Shown piece after piece: positions 55,661 through 64,000 of a stretch of 64,000 bases of DNA. The stretch spans positions 620,001 to 684,000 of the forward strand of contig BSYQ01000004.1 of the NCBI GenBank assembly GCA_030272585.1, in the 5' to 3' direction. The position numbers and the translations under genes are program-made. Each line of letters opens with the position of its first letter. Within the stretch, counting starts at the first letter, position 1. The notes beneath the pieces are model-generated. The model was given only the letters and a program-made list of their open reading frames with translations, had not been told where the DNA came from and searched no databases. This DNA comes from Bryopsis sp. KO-2023. Lineage: Eukaryota; Chlorophyta; Ulvophyceae; Bryopsidales; Bryopsidaceae.

Positions 55661-56293
55661 CATCACAACAATAGATAACGATATTTTTGTCCCTAATACC
55701 AAAATATCAAGCATCCTATCCATGACACAACTGTATAACAGAAACACAGAAACCCATAATTGGTGTCTCGACCCATCAAACACACAAATGGTGCTCTCAG
55801 CCCTCCAGCTCCAACTCCATAAAGTTGAAAAGCTAGTGTATAGAATTTTGCACAACTTAGAGCTGATAGCAGAGAATATATAAGTGATTGACAGGGAAGC
55901 AACAGACATGCAAATTCACGAACTAGGGAGGCCTTTTCGAGCCACTCAGATTGATGGACGTTTATCTGAGCGGCCCAAAAGGCCAGATTCACTCCAGATT
56001 CTTCGCTCCAGATCTAATTCCAGCATGGTTCCCAAGGGCTCGTAGATTTTTTTTTCTGAGAGATTTATGTGTCCCAACAAGTACAGAACCTCTGGCTCAG
56101 TTGGGCTCAGTTTACCGAAAGAAACGCGCGCACTACTGTGTGGTGAGCGCCAGGAAATTATGGGTACGTCCTTGTGTGGAGTTCTCTCTTTCAGAAGATT
56201 CCTTTGACGGGGTCAGTTTCCAGGGATACTATGCCAGGACACTGGCTTCAATGGTCCTGTTGTATCGTTTACAGGGATCCGAACGCATCGCAT

Positions 56294-59164
56294 CTACTTG
56301 GGCATGTCTGTCGTCGAGGGTGATTGCCCGTGCAAGACCTCCATTACAGCGACCACCTCGCGCATGTCTTGAAGGATACAATCCTGGGCAACCATCTCAG
56401 GAGGGGAGTCAATGGCTCCCCCAGTTCGAGACTGGTTGCCATGTTGAACTGTTGAGTGTCTACTGGTGGATAAGGATTTTAGGTGTTGCTCTGTCCGTTT
56501 CAGCCGTTTGCTCAAGTCACGCTTCTCGGATGTGAGCGCCCTCACCAGACGAAATGCAAGACCCCTCTCTCCTTCTTGTTGAACAGTTTCTTCCTGGGCA
56601 GCCGATACCTGCTGACCGTGACAGCATTCAGTACTCTTTGTCGCGCCTGAATTAAAAGTGTTGAGGTGGTATGGGCTCACCTTCGAAACGGCGTTCTTCA
56701 GTTCCCGAGCCACTTCATCGTGCTCTCTTTTCAGGAGACTAGTGTCCACAAGAGTGCGTAAAATCCAAAATTCCAATTTGAGCAGCTCCTCGAACTCTGC
56801 AGAGGATTTATTACGCTCGGACGTCGACTTCTGAGGACGGGAACACCCCTCGCGACGTCGTGTATTGAAGTCGTCGACAGCATCCATGAGTTCTTTGTGT
56901 GACCTTGTGTTTGGGCATGAGTTATCAGTGCAAGATGCCTTCTTCACGCGAGCGAGCTGCTTTTGAGACCCAGTTGTGCGTCGGCCTGTCTTCAGCGGTG
57001 CGCGTTTGTGGGTGACAAGTGGAGCATCTGTTTCGTCCCGCCATTTGAAAGTCTCTGCAGCCTTTGCCAGGTCGTCGTTAGCTGGGATTTTGTTTGGGAA
57101 GTATCTGTCGCACAAAGTTTGCACCGCCTTGGAGAATGAGACCTCGCAACTTTGTACGTGATGCGCTATTGTCCCCGGAATGCTATCCTCTTTGAGCTTT
57201 AGTGCGTTGGCAGCCTCTTGGAAAGAAGTCTCAAGGCCATCAATTTCTTTTCTTTTGTCTGCGATGGATTCCTTCAACACAGAAACCTCATTTTCCGCAG
57301 CCTCAAGACACTCCTCCAGCTCCATGGTTCTCCGTCTGCTCTGAAGCGTTTCCTGGACAAGAGAAGTTTATCTTGTAAGAGACACAGCTAAGTTCTTTTT
57401 TACCTCGAATCACTTGACACAGAACAATTATCTCTACCTCCTGCTTTGCCTCTAACAGTTCGAGAGTAGAGGCGTTTTGATCTGCGAGGTTTGCAAACCC
57501 TCCACCCTCAATTGAGGTGGAGCTCTCGAGATCTTTAACCCGTTTGGAAAGGGTTTCATTTTGAGCAATCAGTTTTTCAGCATCCACTGAAATTTCCCCA
57601 CATCGCTTCTTTTCAGTCTCCAACTGTCCATCGAGAGTGCTTTTCTCCGAATCCAGTTTTGCCACTTGCACCCTGAACAAGTGAACGAAACTTAGAACTG
57701 TGGGAGTTCTGGGTGCCCTCAAATATTGACTCAAATTTGCAAAACGGCCGCGGCTACCTCGTATTTTCCAGCTCAGAGAACAAATCTTCAATACTTTGTT
57801 TCCCAAACCCGGCCACCTTCTCCTCGATCCATCGAAGTCTTGTTTTGTACTCGTTGGAGTTATTAATGATACTCTCTACTTGGGAGCTCAGATCCCTAGC
57901 CTCCTCAATGAGCAATTTAGAGCCTTCCAAATGGAGTTCTCCTTCGGGTATCGGAGTCTGAAGTTGCCACAGTTCTGTGGCGTCCTCTTTCAACGTTTTC
58001 ATGAGATCCATCAGCTGACTACGTTGGCGCCGCACTGTTTCTGTTGTGTTAAATGATCTTTTCCTCTCCTGTTCCACTGCTTCAGCAACGTCTGATTCCC
58101 TTTGGATATTTGCCTCGACTAGGGAGGCTGCCAGGTCTCGTTCGAACTCCTGAAAGCGATACCAAGGGGATGCGGTTTGTTTTGTGGTGTCCTTCGACTG
58201 AACAATCCTTCCACAATTCCTTGGCGCGAGACTGCACACCTTTTCTCGATATTCTCGCGCTTCTTTGAAGTGCCTCTCCATTTCGTTTATCCGCACCTCC
58301 AGCCCAACGATTGTTTCGTTAGCTGCGCGGAGCTCGGCCTGGCAGTTTTGTTCACTCTGGTTCATCCGCCCCTCTGCTCGGCGAGCGAGCCTGTTCTGCT
58401 TCTCCAAAGCTTTCTTTGCACTGTCTTCCTCCTGTCTGGATTTCTCCAAATCTTGTGCTAAACTTTTGAGGTTTCTACTATGTTGCGCGGCGTCACAAAA
58501 AGCTTGGCGCTTTTCTTTTTCAATTTCAGTGCATTTCTTGTTCTGTTTTTCCTTTTCCAGCTTCAACCTCTTGATCTCCTCTTCAAACTACCACAACACA
58601 CATTTCTTTCTTTGTTTTCCAATCATATACACCAAACCAACTACTGGAGACGAGGCTTTCGAATACGCTCCATGCAGCCAGGTGCTGCATGAAACTCGAG
58701 CAAGTTCTTGTGAGCCGAATCCACCTTCTGTTTTTGAGACGCTAGGCTCCGTGCCCCTCTTTCATCCGCTTCTTTCGTGGCGCGATCCCTGGCGACTTTG
58801 ACCTTTTTGGCGATTCTCTCCTCCACATTGCAAAGCGCGTCTTCGCGGGCTTTGTTCGAAAGCTCCTCCGCACAAGCAGCTACGGCCTGCATCATCGATC
58901 AAGACATCTTGCTCAGAAGGTGTCGACAGAGAGAAGGGCGTAGGAAGGAAGTATAAAGGAGCGAACTGGTTGTGTTGCTCCTCCTCCCCGTACTTGAACA
59001 TCAAGACGATAGCCAATCCCTTTGTCCAGCTCGTGGGTTGATTGGGCCGCAATCGCTTCCAGGACCTCTCGCAGAATTTGCCTGCGGACGTCTTCAACAT
59101 TTGGGACATCGGATGTCGTCGGAGAATGCGTTCCAGTCGCAGCCAAACCGTTCGACGGCTGCAC
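56294..59164 (-). CDS. Long coiled-coil protein, unidentified
   Basis: Minus-strand exons: 59164-58994, from 58886 to about 58640 (donor unresolved), from about 58588 to 58240, 58149-57758, 57672-57438 and 57352-56294. The product is about 850 residues. The start is the ATG before QPSNGLAATGTHSPTTSDVP. The first exon has a helical NVEDVRRQILREVLEAIAAQ. Almost all the rest is heptad-rich (KLEKEKQNKKCTEIEKEKRQ, LEKQNRLARRAEGRMNQSE, KLDSEKSTLDGQLETEKKRC), with a short break DRYFPNKIPANDDLAKA near the last third and a low-complexity basic stretch. No motor, SMC or known centrosomal domain was seen. Likely a cytoskeletal, basal-body or tethering protein; that is inference from coiled-coil content. 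It is divergent from PDCD5 with a 573 bp shared upstream region. Confidence 0.7.
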
Positions 59165-59737
59165 CGATTCTTCGCGAGACGAGGATCTATCTGGAGCTGC
59201 AAAATCGGAGGTCAGTGGCAGAACGACGAGACCCCTTCTTGTTCAAAGCATTCGTTTGGGTGCGTTTTTCGAGATCGCTTTTGTTGTATTGTCACTTTCT
59301 GTATGCTTACTGGGGGATCCATATCCTGGTTTGGACAAACCCCACTGCAGCCGCCTCGGACCATGGTGCCTGGGTGGGGGCGACGAGCCCGTCATTGTGT
59401 GTTGTTTGGGATAGGCTTAGGGATTGTTGACTAGTCAATTGCAGGTGCCGGTTCAGGGGCGCCCCTGGAAGCAGATCTGGGGGAGTTTCTTTGGGGGGGA
59501 TCCCTCTGGCGACTTGAGGGTTTGGTTGGAGTTCAGCCCCAAGTGAGATTGGCCTCTGTGATGCCAGTGTCGCATTACCACACAAGTTGCACTTGATTCG
59601 ACTTGAAGGACAGTTAAAATGACGGTTCCAAAAATCGTACGAACGCTGCTGGAGGACAAAGAGGACGAGAAATTCGATCGACCACCCAATCCCTTGTTTC
59701 TGGCGTCTGGAATCGCGTCGAGCACTTGCTAGCTACC
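59165..59737. promoter_or_regulatory. Divergent intergenic region between the coiled-coil gene and PDCD5
   Basis: The two start codons lie 573 bp apart on opposite strands, so both promoters must fall here or in the untranslated leaders. No clear TATA box was seen near either end. Confidence 0.5.
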
Positions 59738-61490
59738 ATGGTGAGTCTCTTTTACAACGAAGAGAAATACGTGGGGTGATTCTGTATGCAGTTTCCGAGG
59801 AACTGAAGGTTTGATTGCTTTCGTAGGCTGACGACCCAGAACTAGAAGCTATCCGACAGCGTCGGATGCAGCAGCTCCTGGCCCAACAGGGAGGTCAGGT
59901 AAAGGAACAGCTCTACCTCTGGATACTCTGTGACTGTACATTTTTTCTGATTGGCCTCTCTGTATGGATCTGAAACTGTCAGCTCATGGTCCCTAGTTGC
60001 CATCTTTCTGGCAACTGTAGTGTTTAGGTGAACACTGCAAGAAGTTGTTTCTGACACTTTGCTTGTTTGAATTTGGAGATTTTTGTTGCGATCGTTTCAG
60101 CGGCCTTTGGTTGTTTGTCTGGATGTTTTAGGGTGGTCCCCCGGGGGGTAGAAATTTGACACCAGAACAACAAGAGGAGCAAGAGGCTGCAAAGAGGTGA
60201 AATTGAGTGCGTGCAAGAAGCCAAATACCCAGAAACCAATGAAAAAAATAATTCTAATGTAGTGAAGTATGTTTAAGAAATATTGGTAGCTGCACAATCG
60301 TGATTACACTCATCCTTGGTCAGCCAAACATAAGCAGATATAGTGGTAGCTATATCTGAGTTTTGTTCCATTCAGATAAGCTTTTGACAATGCAAAACTG
60401 GGCACAGGGATGGTGATGAAATTTTCTGTTTTGATATTTTAATCTAGTTCACGTAGTGAGAAAAAAATGAGATAATTAGTACAATTCGTCGACACCTGTG
60501 AACGTACTGATAAATGGAAAATGAAAAATTGGTGGGGAGCCCAGTGGCATGCTGCAAGTTCTAAGGCAATCGGCAGCCAGCAAGGGATGAGTTGTTGTCA
60601 GCTTATTTTTGAGATGAAAAAGAAAAGAAACAGGGATCCAACAGTCAAGAAATATATTCAGTAAGAAGTTGTGGAAATGTGCAGGGATGCAGAGGAGCAA
60701 AGACAGAACATGCTTCGACAAGTCATGCAAGCACAGGCAAAAGAGCGATGTGGGTATTCCCACATTTTCTTTTTGGACGCCATTCTTCAGATATTTTATT
60801 TATATATATTTTTTTATCTTTTACTTTTTTTTGAATGAAAAATGGAAAGTTTTTTATTTGAAAAATTTTGCACGATGTGATGTTAAGTTATCATCAATAT
60901 GTCCATTCTCATGGAGCCGACTGCTTTTTTTCTTGTTTAATTTATTGATTGATTCAACAAGATGCCGCATTTTTTGCTGTTGTTGGAAGAAGTTTTTTTT
61001 CGTGTCCCTGTGCAGTGTCTCGGATTGCTCTAGTAAAACCTGAGAAAGCGCGCCAAGTGGAAAACATGATCTTGATGCAAGCCAGAAGTGGTCGGCTGAC
61101 AGACAAGGTGCGCTTAACCCTGGACACAGAGGGCATTACATTAGGAGCTCGAACTTTCTTTCAATTTGCAACAAATCAAATGCCAGGATTATCGCGAGTT
61201 TTGAGAAGATTGTTTTAGTCACTCACCAAACAAAAGCGCTGGTTTACGCCCGATTTTTTTGTGTTGCTTATGAACACGGTTGTGGAACAAGACAGAGAAT
61301 ATAACTCCATAAGCTTCGCTTTCACCCCTGAAAGTTTCCTTGTTTTCGCTGTATCTTGCATTCCATGTTGTGATTGCAGATTTCAGAGAGCCAGCTGATT
61401 CAGCTCCTTGAGCAGATCAACGAAAAAACCTCTTCCACAACCAAAGTGACTTTTCAGCGTCGGCGAAATATATTGGATGATGATGACTAA
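59738..61490 (+). CDS. PDCD5: Programmed cell death protein 5 homologue (TFAR19 family)
   Basis: Six exons with GT..AG borders and correct phases: 59738-59740 (only the ATG), 59827-59898, 60132-60196, 60685-60749, 61016-61107 and 61380-61490; 135 residues. N-terminus ADDPELEAIRQRRMQQLLAQ, a Gly/Pro-rich insert (GGPPGGRNLTPEQQEEQ) longer than in animals, then the conserved three-helix core: LSRIALVKPEKARQVENMIL, RSGRLTDKISESQLIQLLEQ, KVTFQRRRNILDDDD. Matches human PDCD5 (LSNLALVKPEK, TTTVKFNRRK, acidic end) throughout. PDCD5 binds the CCT chaperonin and other partners in nucleus and cytosol and promotes apoptosis in animals; in algae its role is less clear. The first exon is a lone start codon split off by a GTGAGT donor, a notable structure. 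Confidence 0.95.
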
Positions 61491-61559
61491 GCCCCCGCAT
61501 GGTCATATCGGACCAGGAGAAAGTGTTATGCAGTCCATTTGCAGAGTTATCAACAGCTG

Positions 61560-61600
61560 GATGCATGTTGGAATGCATGCATGCATAGTGAGGCGGGCAC
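61560..61600. repeat. GCATGCAT repeats near the PDCD5 3' end
   Basis: GGATGCATG, TGCATGCATGCAT and similar words cluster about 70-110 bp after the PDCD5 stop codon. Confidence 0.6.
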
Positions 61601-61996
61601 ATGCAGAAGTACTTGGATGCAGGGATGGTTGGAAAAGACTAACTACCTGAATGTGCCAATACGGGCAAGGGTTTATCTCAAGGGAGAAGGGGGGGGCAGA
61701 ATGTCGGAGACTTCCACCACCAAGCTTTTGGTTTATTAACGATTAGCAGAGAATATCCTTCGGGAAGGTTTTAAAGAGTCCATCTATCTTGCCACAATTG
61801 TTTCAGTTCGTCAGTGTGAAACCAATGATAGGAAGGCGCTTGCATCTTTCATCAGCATTGCAGCTGAAATTATGTTTTCAAGGTACAACACTAACAATCA
61901 ACACATCCAGCTGCTACAGGAAGTCTCTAAATATCACCAGCAGTCCTTATCACTAATCCCAGCCATTCATCACAGATTCGCACACATCCTGATTTG

Positions 61997-63588
61997 CTAC
62001 ATCCTGAGTCCCCGCATGAACATGGTAGCAGCCGCCAGTTTCATTTTCATATCTGCAATGTCTAAATCGTGAGCCCCTTCCACCAGCCCCCAATGCTCAA
62101 TTTGCAACTCCTCTTCTAGCCGAGATATGGACATGGCTTCTTTCACGGTGATTTTGTTGTTGAGCAGGGCCAAGCCAATGACCAAGGATCGACAACCGCA
62201 CACCATGGCATCAGCAAGGCCCAGTTTCCAATTGTCCAAACCTAGAACAAAATGTTTGCTTCAAGATTGGCGATGATGCACATGGATATTCTTGCTGGAC
62301 CATGGCCGTTTCTAAATTGGGCCATGTACATTACCGATTATTCTTCACAGAAACAAACGAATTCACCGATTCATAGAAAAGGTAGTGGCAGTTTCTGTGT
62401 ACTATCAAACCTTACCTGTCAAATATTCGTGAATCTGACTTGTGGTGGATTCTGCCTGATTCGATCCAAAAATGCTGGTGGAAGGCAATAGTTGAATCCC
62501 GAAAAAGCTGTTGGCCCAAGCCACCAGCGGTTTGTAAGCCTATCAGTAACACAAAGACATCAACTATTGACTCTGTATGGAATCTGCACACAGATTCCCA
62601 ATGAAATGAACTGTGACTTACCTGCTCTTGCCGTATAGCCAATTCAGTCCCAGGATCGTCTCGGCATACGACAACATCTGTGTCGATGTAACCCAACAGC
62701 TCCTTGATGACTTTTGCCCTTGGCTTCGGCTGCAACCAATCGGGGAGATTCACATTCAGATGATAGCATTAACCAACTACTGGCCATTTCAGATCTCATC
62801 CAAGCCAATCCTGCATGCCCCATCTCATCTCCATTCCTCGTCAATCTTACATTTTCAAAAAGAATTTCAAAAGTGTGAAAGGGGTTTCCCCCGGGGAGCT
62901 CTGTACCTGGTCGATGGCGGTGGCTGTGAGAGTCATCATGGGCATTGTTGCCGGCTGAATTCTTCTACTATCCTATTTATCATTACAAAAAAACAGGTTG
63001 ATTTGATGGAGTTGAAAAAGAAACAACAAAAACACTCTCCGGGTGCATTGCTCATGGGCAATGGACAATTTTTTAAAAAGTTTTCCCCTCAGGATTTTTT
63101 TCTGCTCTAGCAAGACCAAACTACATTGTTTAGTGGGGGCGATGGGTGGAGGTCTCACTACCTGCCACTCCCATTCAGCAGCCACCGCCAAAGCTAAATA
63201 CCGGTTTGGCAAAACTAGTGGCCTCCCAGCCGCACTCTTCAAGGGACGGCCATCGAGCATCACCGTGTATCCATAATCCTATCCGACGCATAAAGAGCCA
63301 AAAGTCGTCAGCTCGAAAGAAAACACAGTTCGCAGAAGCCTCACATGCCATCGCAATATCTTTCAAACATTTGGGGTCTCAAACCTTGCCTTGAACCGGG
63401 CCGACGTCCACTTTTTTGTAAAACCGAGGAGCGGTTCCGTCGCTGCGAGTCTGGGTCACCGCCTGTTTGGTGCTCGCTGCCAATCCTCGCAGAGAAAACT
63501 CGGCCAACGAGCACGGCGGCGACGACTTGATCGCCCCCCAACAGGCTTCCAGCACGCTTTCGTTAGCGTTGCGAAACGCCCTCAGCAT
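61997..63588 (-). CDS. ATP12: ATP12, mitochondrial F1-ATPase assembly chaperone (ATPAF2)
   Basis: Six exons on the minus strand: 63588-63385, 63278-63162, about 62964-62907, 62729-62622, 62539-62416 and 62241-61997. The N-terminus MLRAFRNANESVLEACWGAI looks like a mitochondrial targeting sequence. Family motifs follow in order: RFYKKVDV, YTVMLDGRPLKSAAGRPLVL, YLALAVAAEWEWQ, PATMPMMTLTATAIDQ, KELLGYIDTDVVVCRDDPGT, LPSTSIFGSNQ, and the C-terminal SRLEEELQIEHWGLVEGAHD. ATP12 binds the F1 alpha subunit in the matrix before hexamer assembly. All junctions fit in phase except exon 2 to exon 3, where the only acceptor found leaves one extra base; a 2-4 residue micro-exon or a different border is likely, since homologues have about three more residues there. 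Confidence 0.9.
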
Positions 63589-63589
63589 T

Positions 63590-64000
63590 TTCGTGGGGGC
63601 AGATACCGAAAACCAAAATCGGGGTGTGCAAGTGAATGGATGCGCGCGCGCATTTGGCAGGGAATCAGACATCTATCTGGACTTTTTCTGTCATCATTCA
63701 CGAGGTGGCTGGGGATCCCGGAGCATTAGATGCATTTTGAAAATCTCCAGCAAGGATTCGTGGAGCGGGTTCTCTCTACCCTTTCACTGGGCAGCTCCCG
63801 AATAGAACCAGCCAAGACACGGGAATTCCCGATGCCAGAAACACTGGTCGGGAGAAGCTGGATTCTGTTGATCAGAAGCAACCTTTCGTCAGGAAAAGGG
63901 AATCATCGTATATTACGCAAAAAGAACAAAAGGCATGCAAAAGCCCCTCGCCACGCTGGCTGCTCCGTCAATTCCTTGACGACAGGTCGCCGACGTGGCG
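63590..64000. other. Upstream of ATP12 to the window edge
   Basis: Contains the ATP12 leader and presumably its promoter. An in-frame upstream ATG at 63672 would add 28 residues but is less likely than 63588, which begins a typical targeting peptide. No other gene seen. Confidence 0.5.

Noticed and set aside
55950-56535. 194-codon plus-strand frame opposite the coiled-coil gene end
   Set aside because: Its second half is antisense to the coiled-coil exon, and it contains no domain or start context.

Overview
The window is nuclear DNA of a eukaryote. Genes are broken by many spliceosomal introns with GT..AG ends, and the products are eukaryotic: a SWR1/PIE1/SRCAP chromatin remodeller, PDCD5, the F1-ATPase assembly chaperone ATP12, an FBXO31-like F-box protein, prohibitin-2, ankyrin and armadillo repeats. 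Fragments of an expansin, together with a PIE1-like SWR1 and an F-box protein of the plant At5g39450/FBXO31 type, suggest a green-lineage alga. That placement is inference; nothing here identifies the species.

Layout. 1-2300: one end of a Ty3/gypsy-type LTR retrotransposon on the minus strand (Gag with a CCHC knuckle, and a TATA box in the presumed LTR). 2.5-9.2 kb: signal-peptide exon of a secreted glycine-rich protein, a decayed armadillo-repeat gene, an intact secreted cysteine-rich/poly-glycine protein, and a 0.6 kb field of GGGTA/TACCC repeats. 9.7-20.3 kb: a patchwork of duplicated and inverted gene pieces (prohibitin-2, ankyrin repeats, a trypsin-like protease, expansin, a proline-rich protein). 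20.4-23.1 kb: an apparently intact chimeric gene joining a proline-rich N-terminus, the C-terminal part of SWR1 and a telobox-type Myb domain. 23.1-30.2 kb: a long A/G-rich stretch, an isolated beta-mannosidase C-terminal exon and a second secreted glycine-rich protein. 30.3-33.6 kb: a composite of glycine-rich-protein, armadillo, protease and ankyrin exons, then the 3' half of an SVOP-like transporter. 34.2-34.6 kb: a 395 bp MITE. 35.0-37.1 kb: the F-box gene. 37.2-43.5 kb: more duplicated blocks, including a second small chimera of proline-rich protein and SWR1 tail, and the best prohibitin-2 copy. 43.6-54.1 kb: the complete 17-exon SWR1-family gene. 56.3-59.2 kb: a coiled-coil gene divergent from PDCD5 (59.7-61.5 kb). 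62.0-63.6 kb: ATP12.

The complete, apparently functional genes are GRP1, GRP2, the F-box gene, SWR1, the coiled-coil gene, PDCD5 and ATP12. They have unrelated housekeeping or secreted roles and do not form a pathway. The remarkable aspect is the genome's behaviour: exons and partial genes have been repeatedly copied, inverted, trimmed and stitched together, often at 1-4 bp microhomologies. Most results are pseudogenes, but two (20.4-23.1 kb and 38.7-39.4 kb) keep every splice phase open and look like new genes built from the tail of the neighbouring SWR1 gene.
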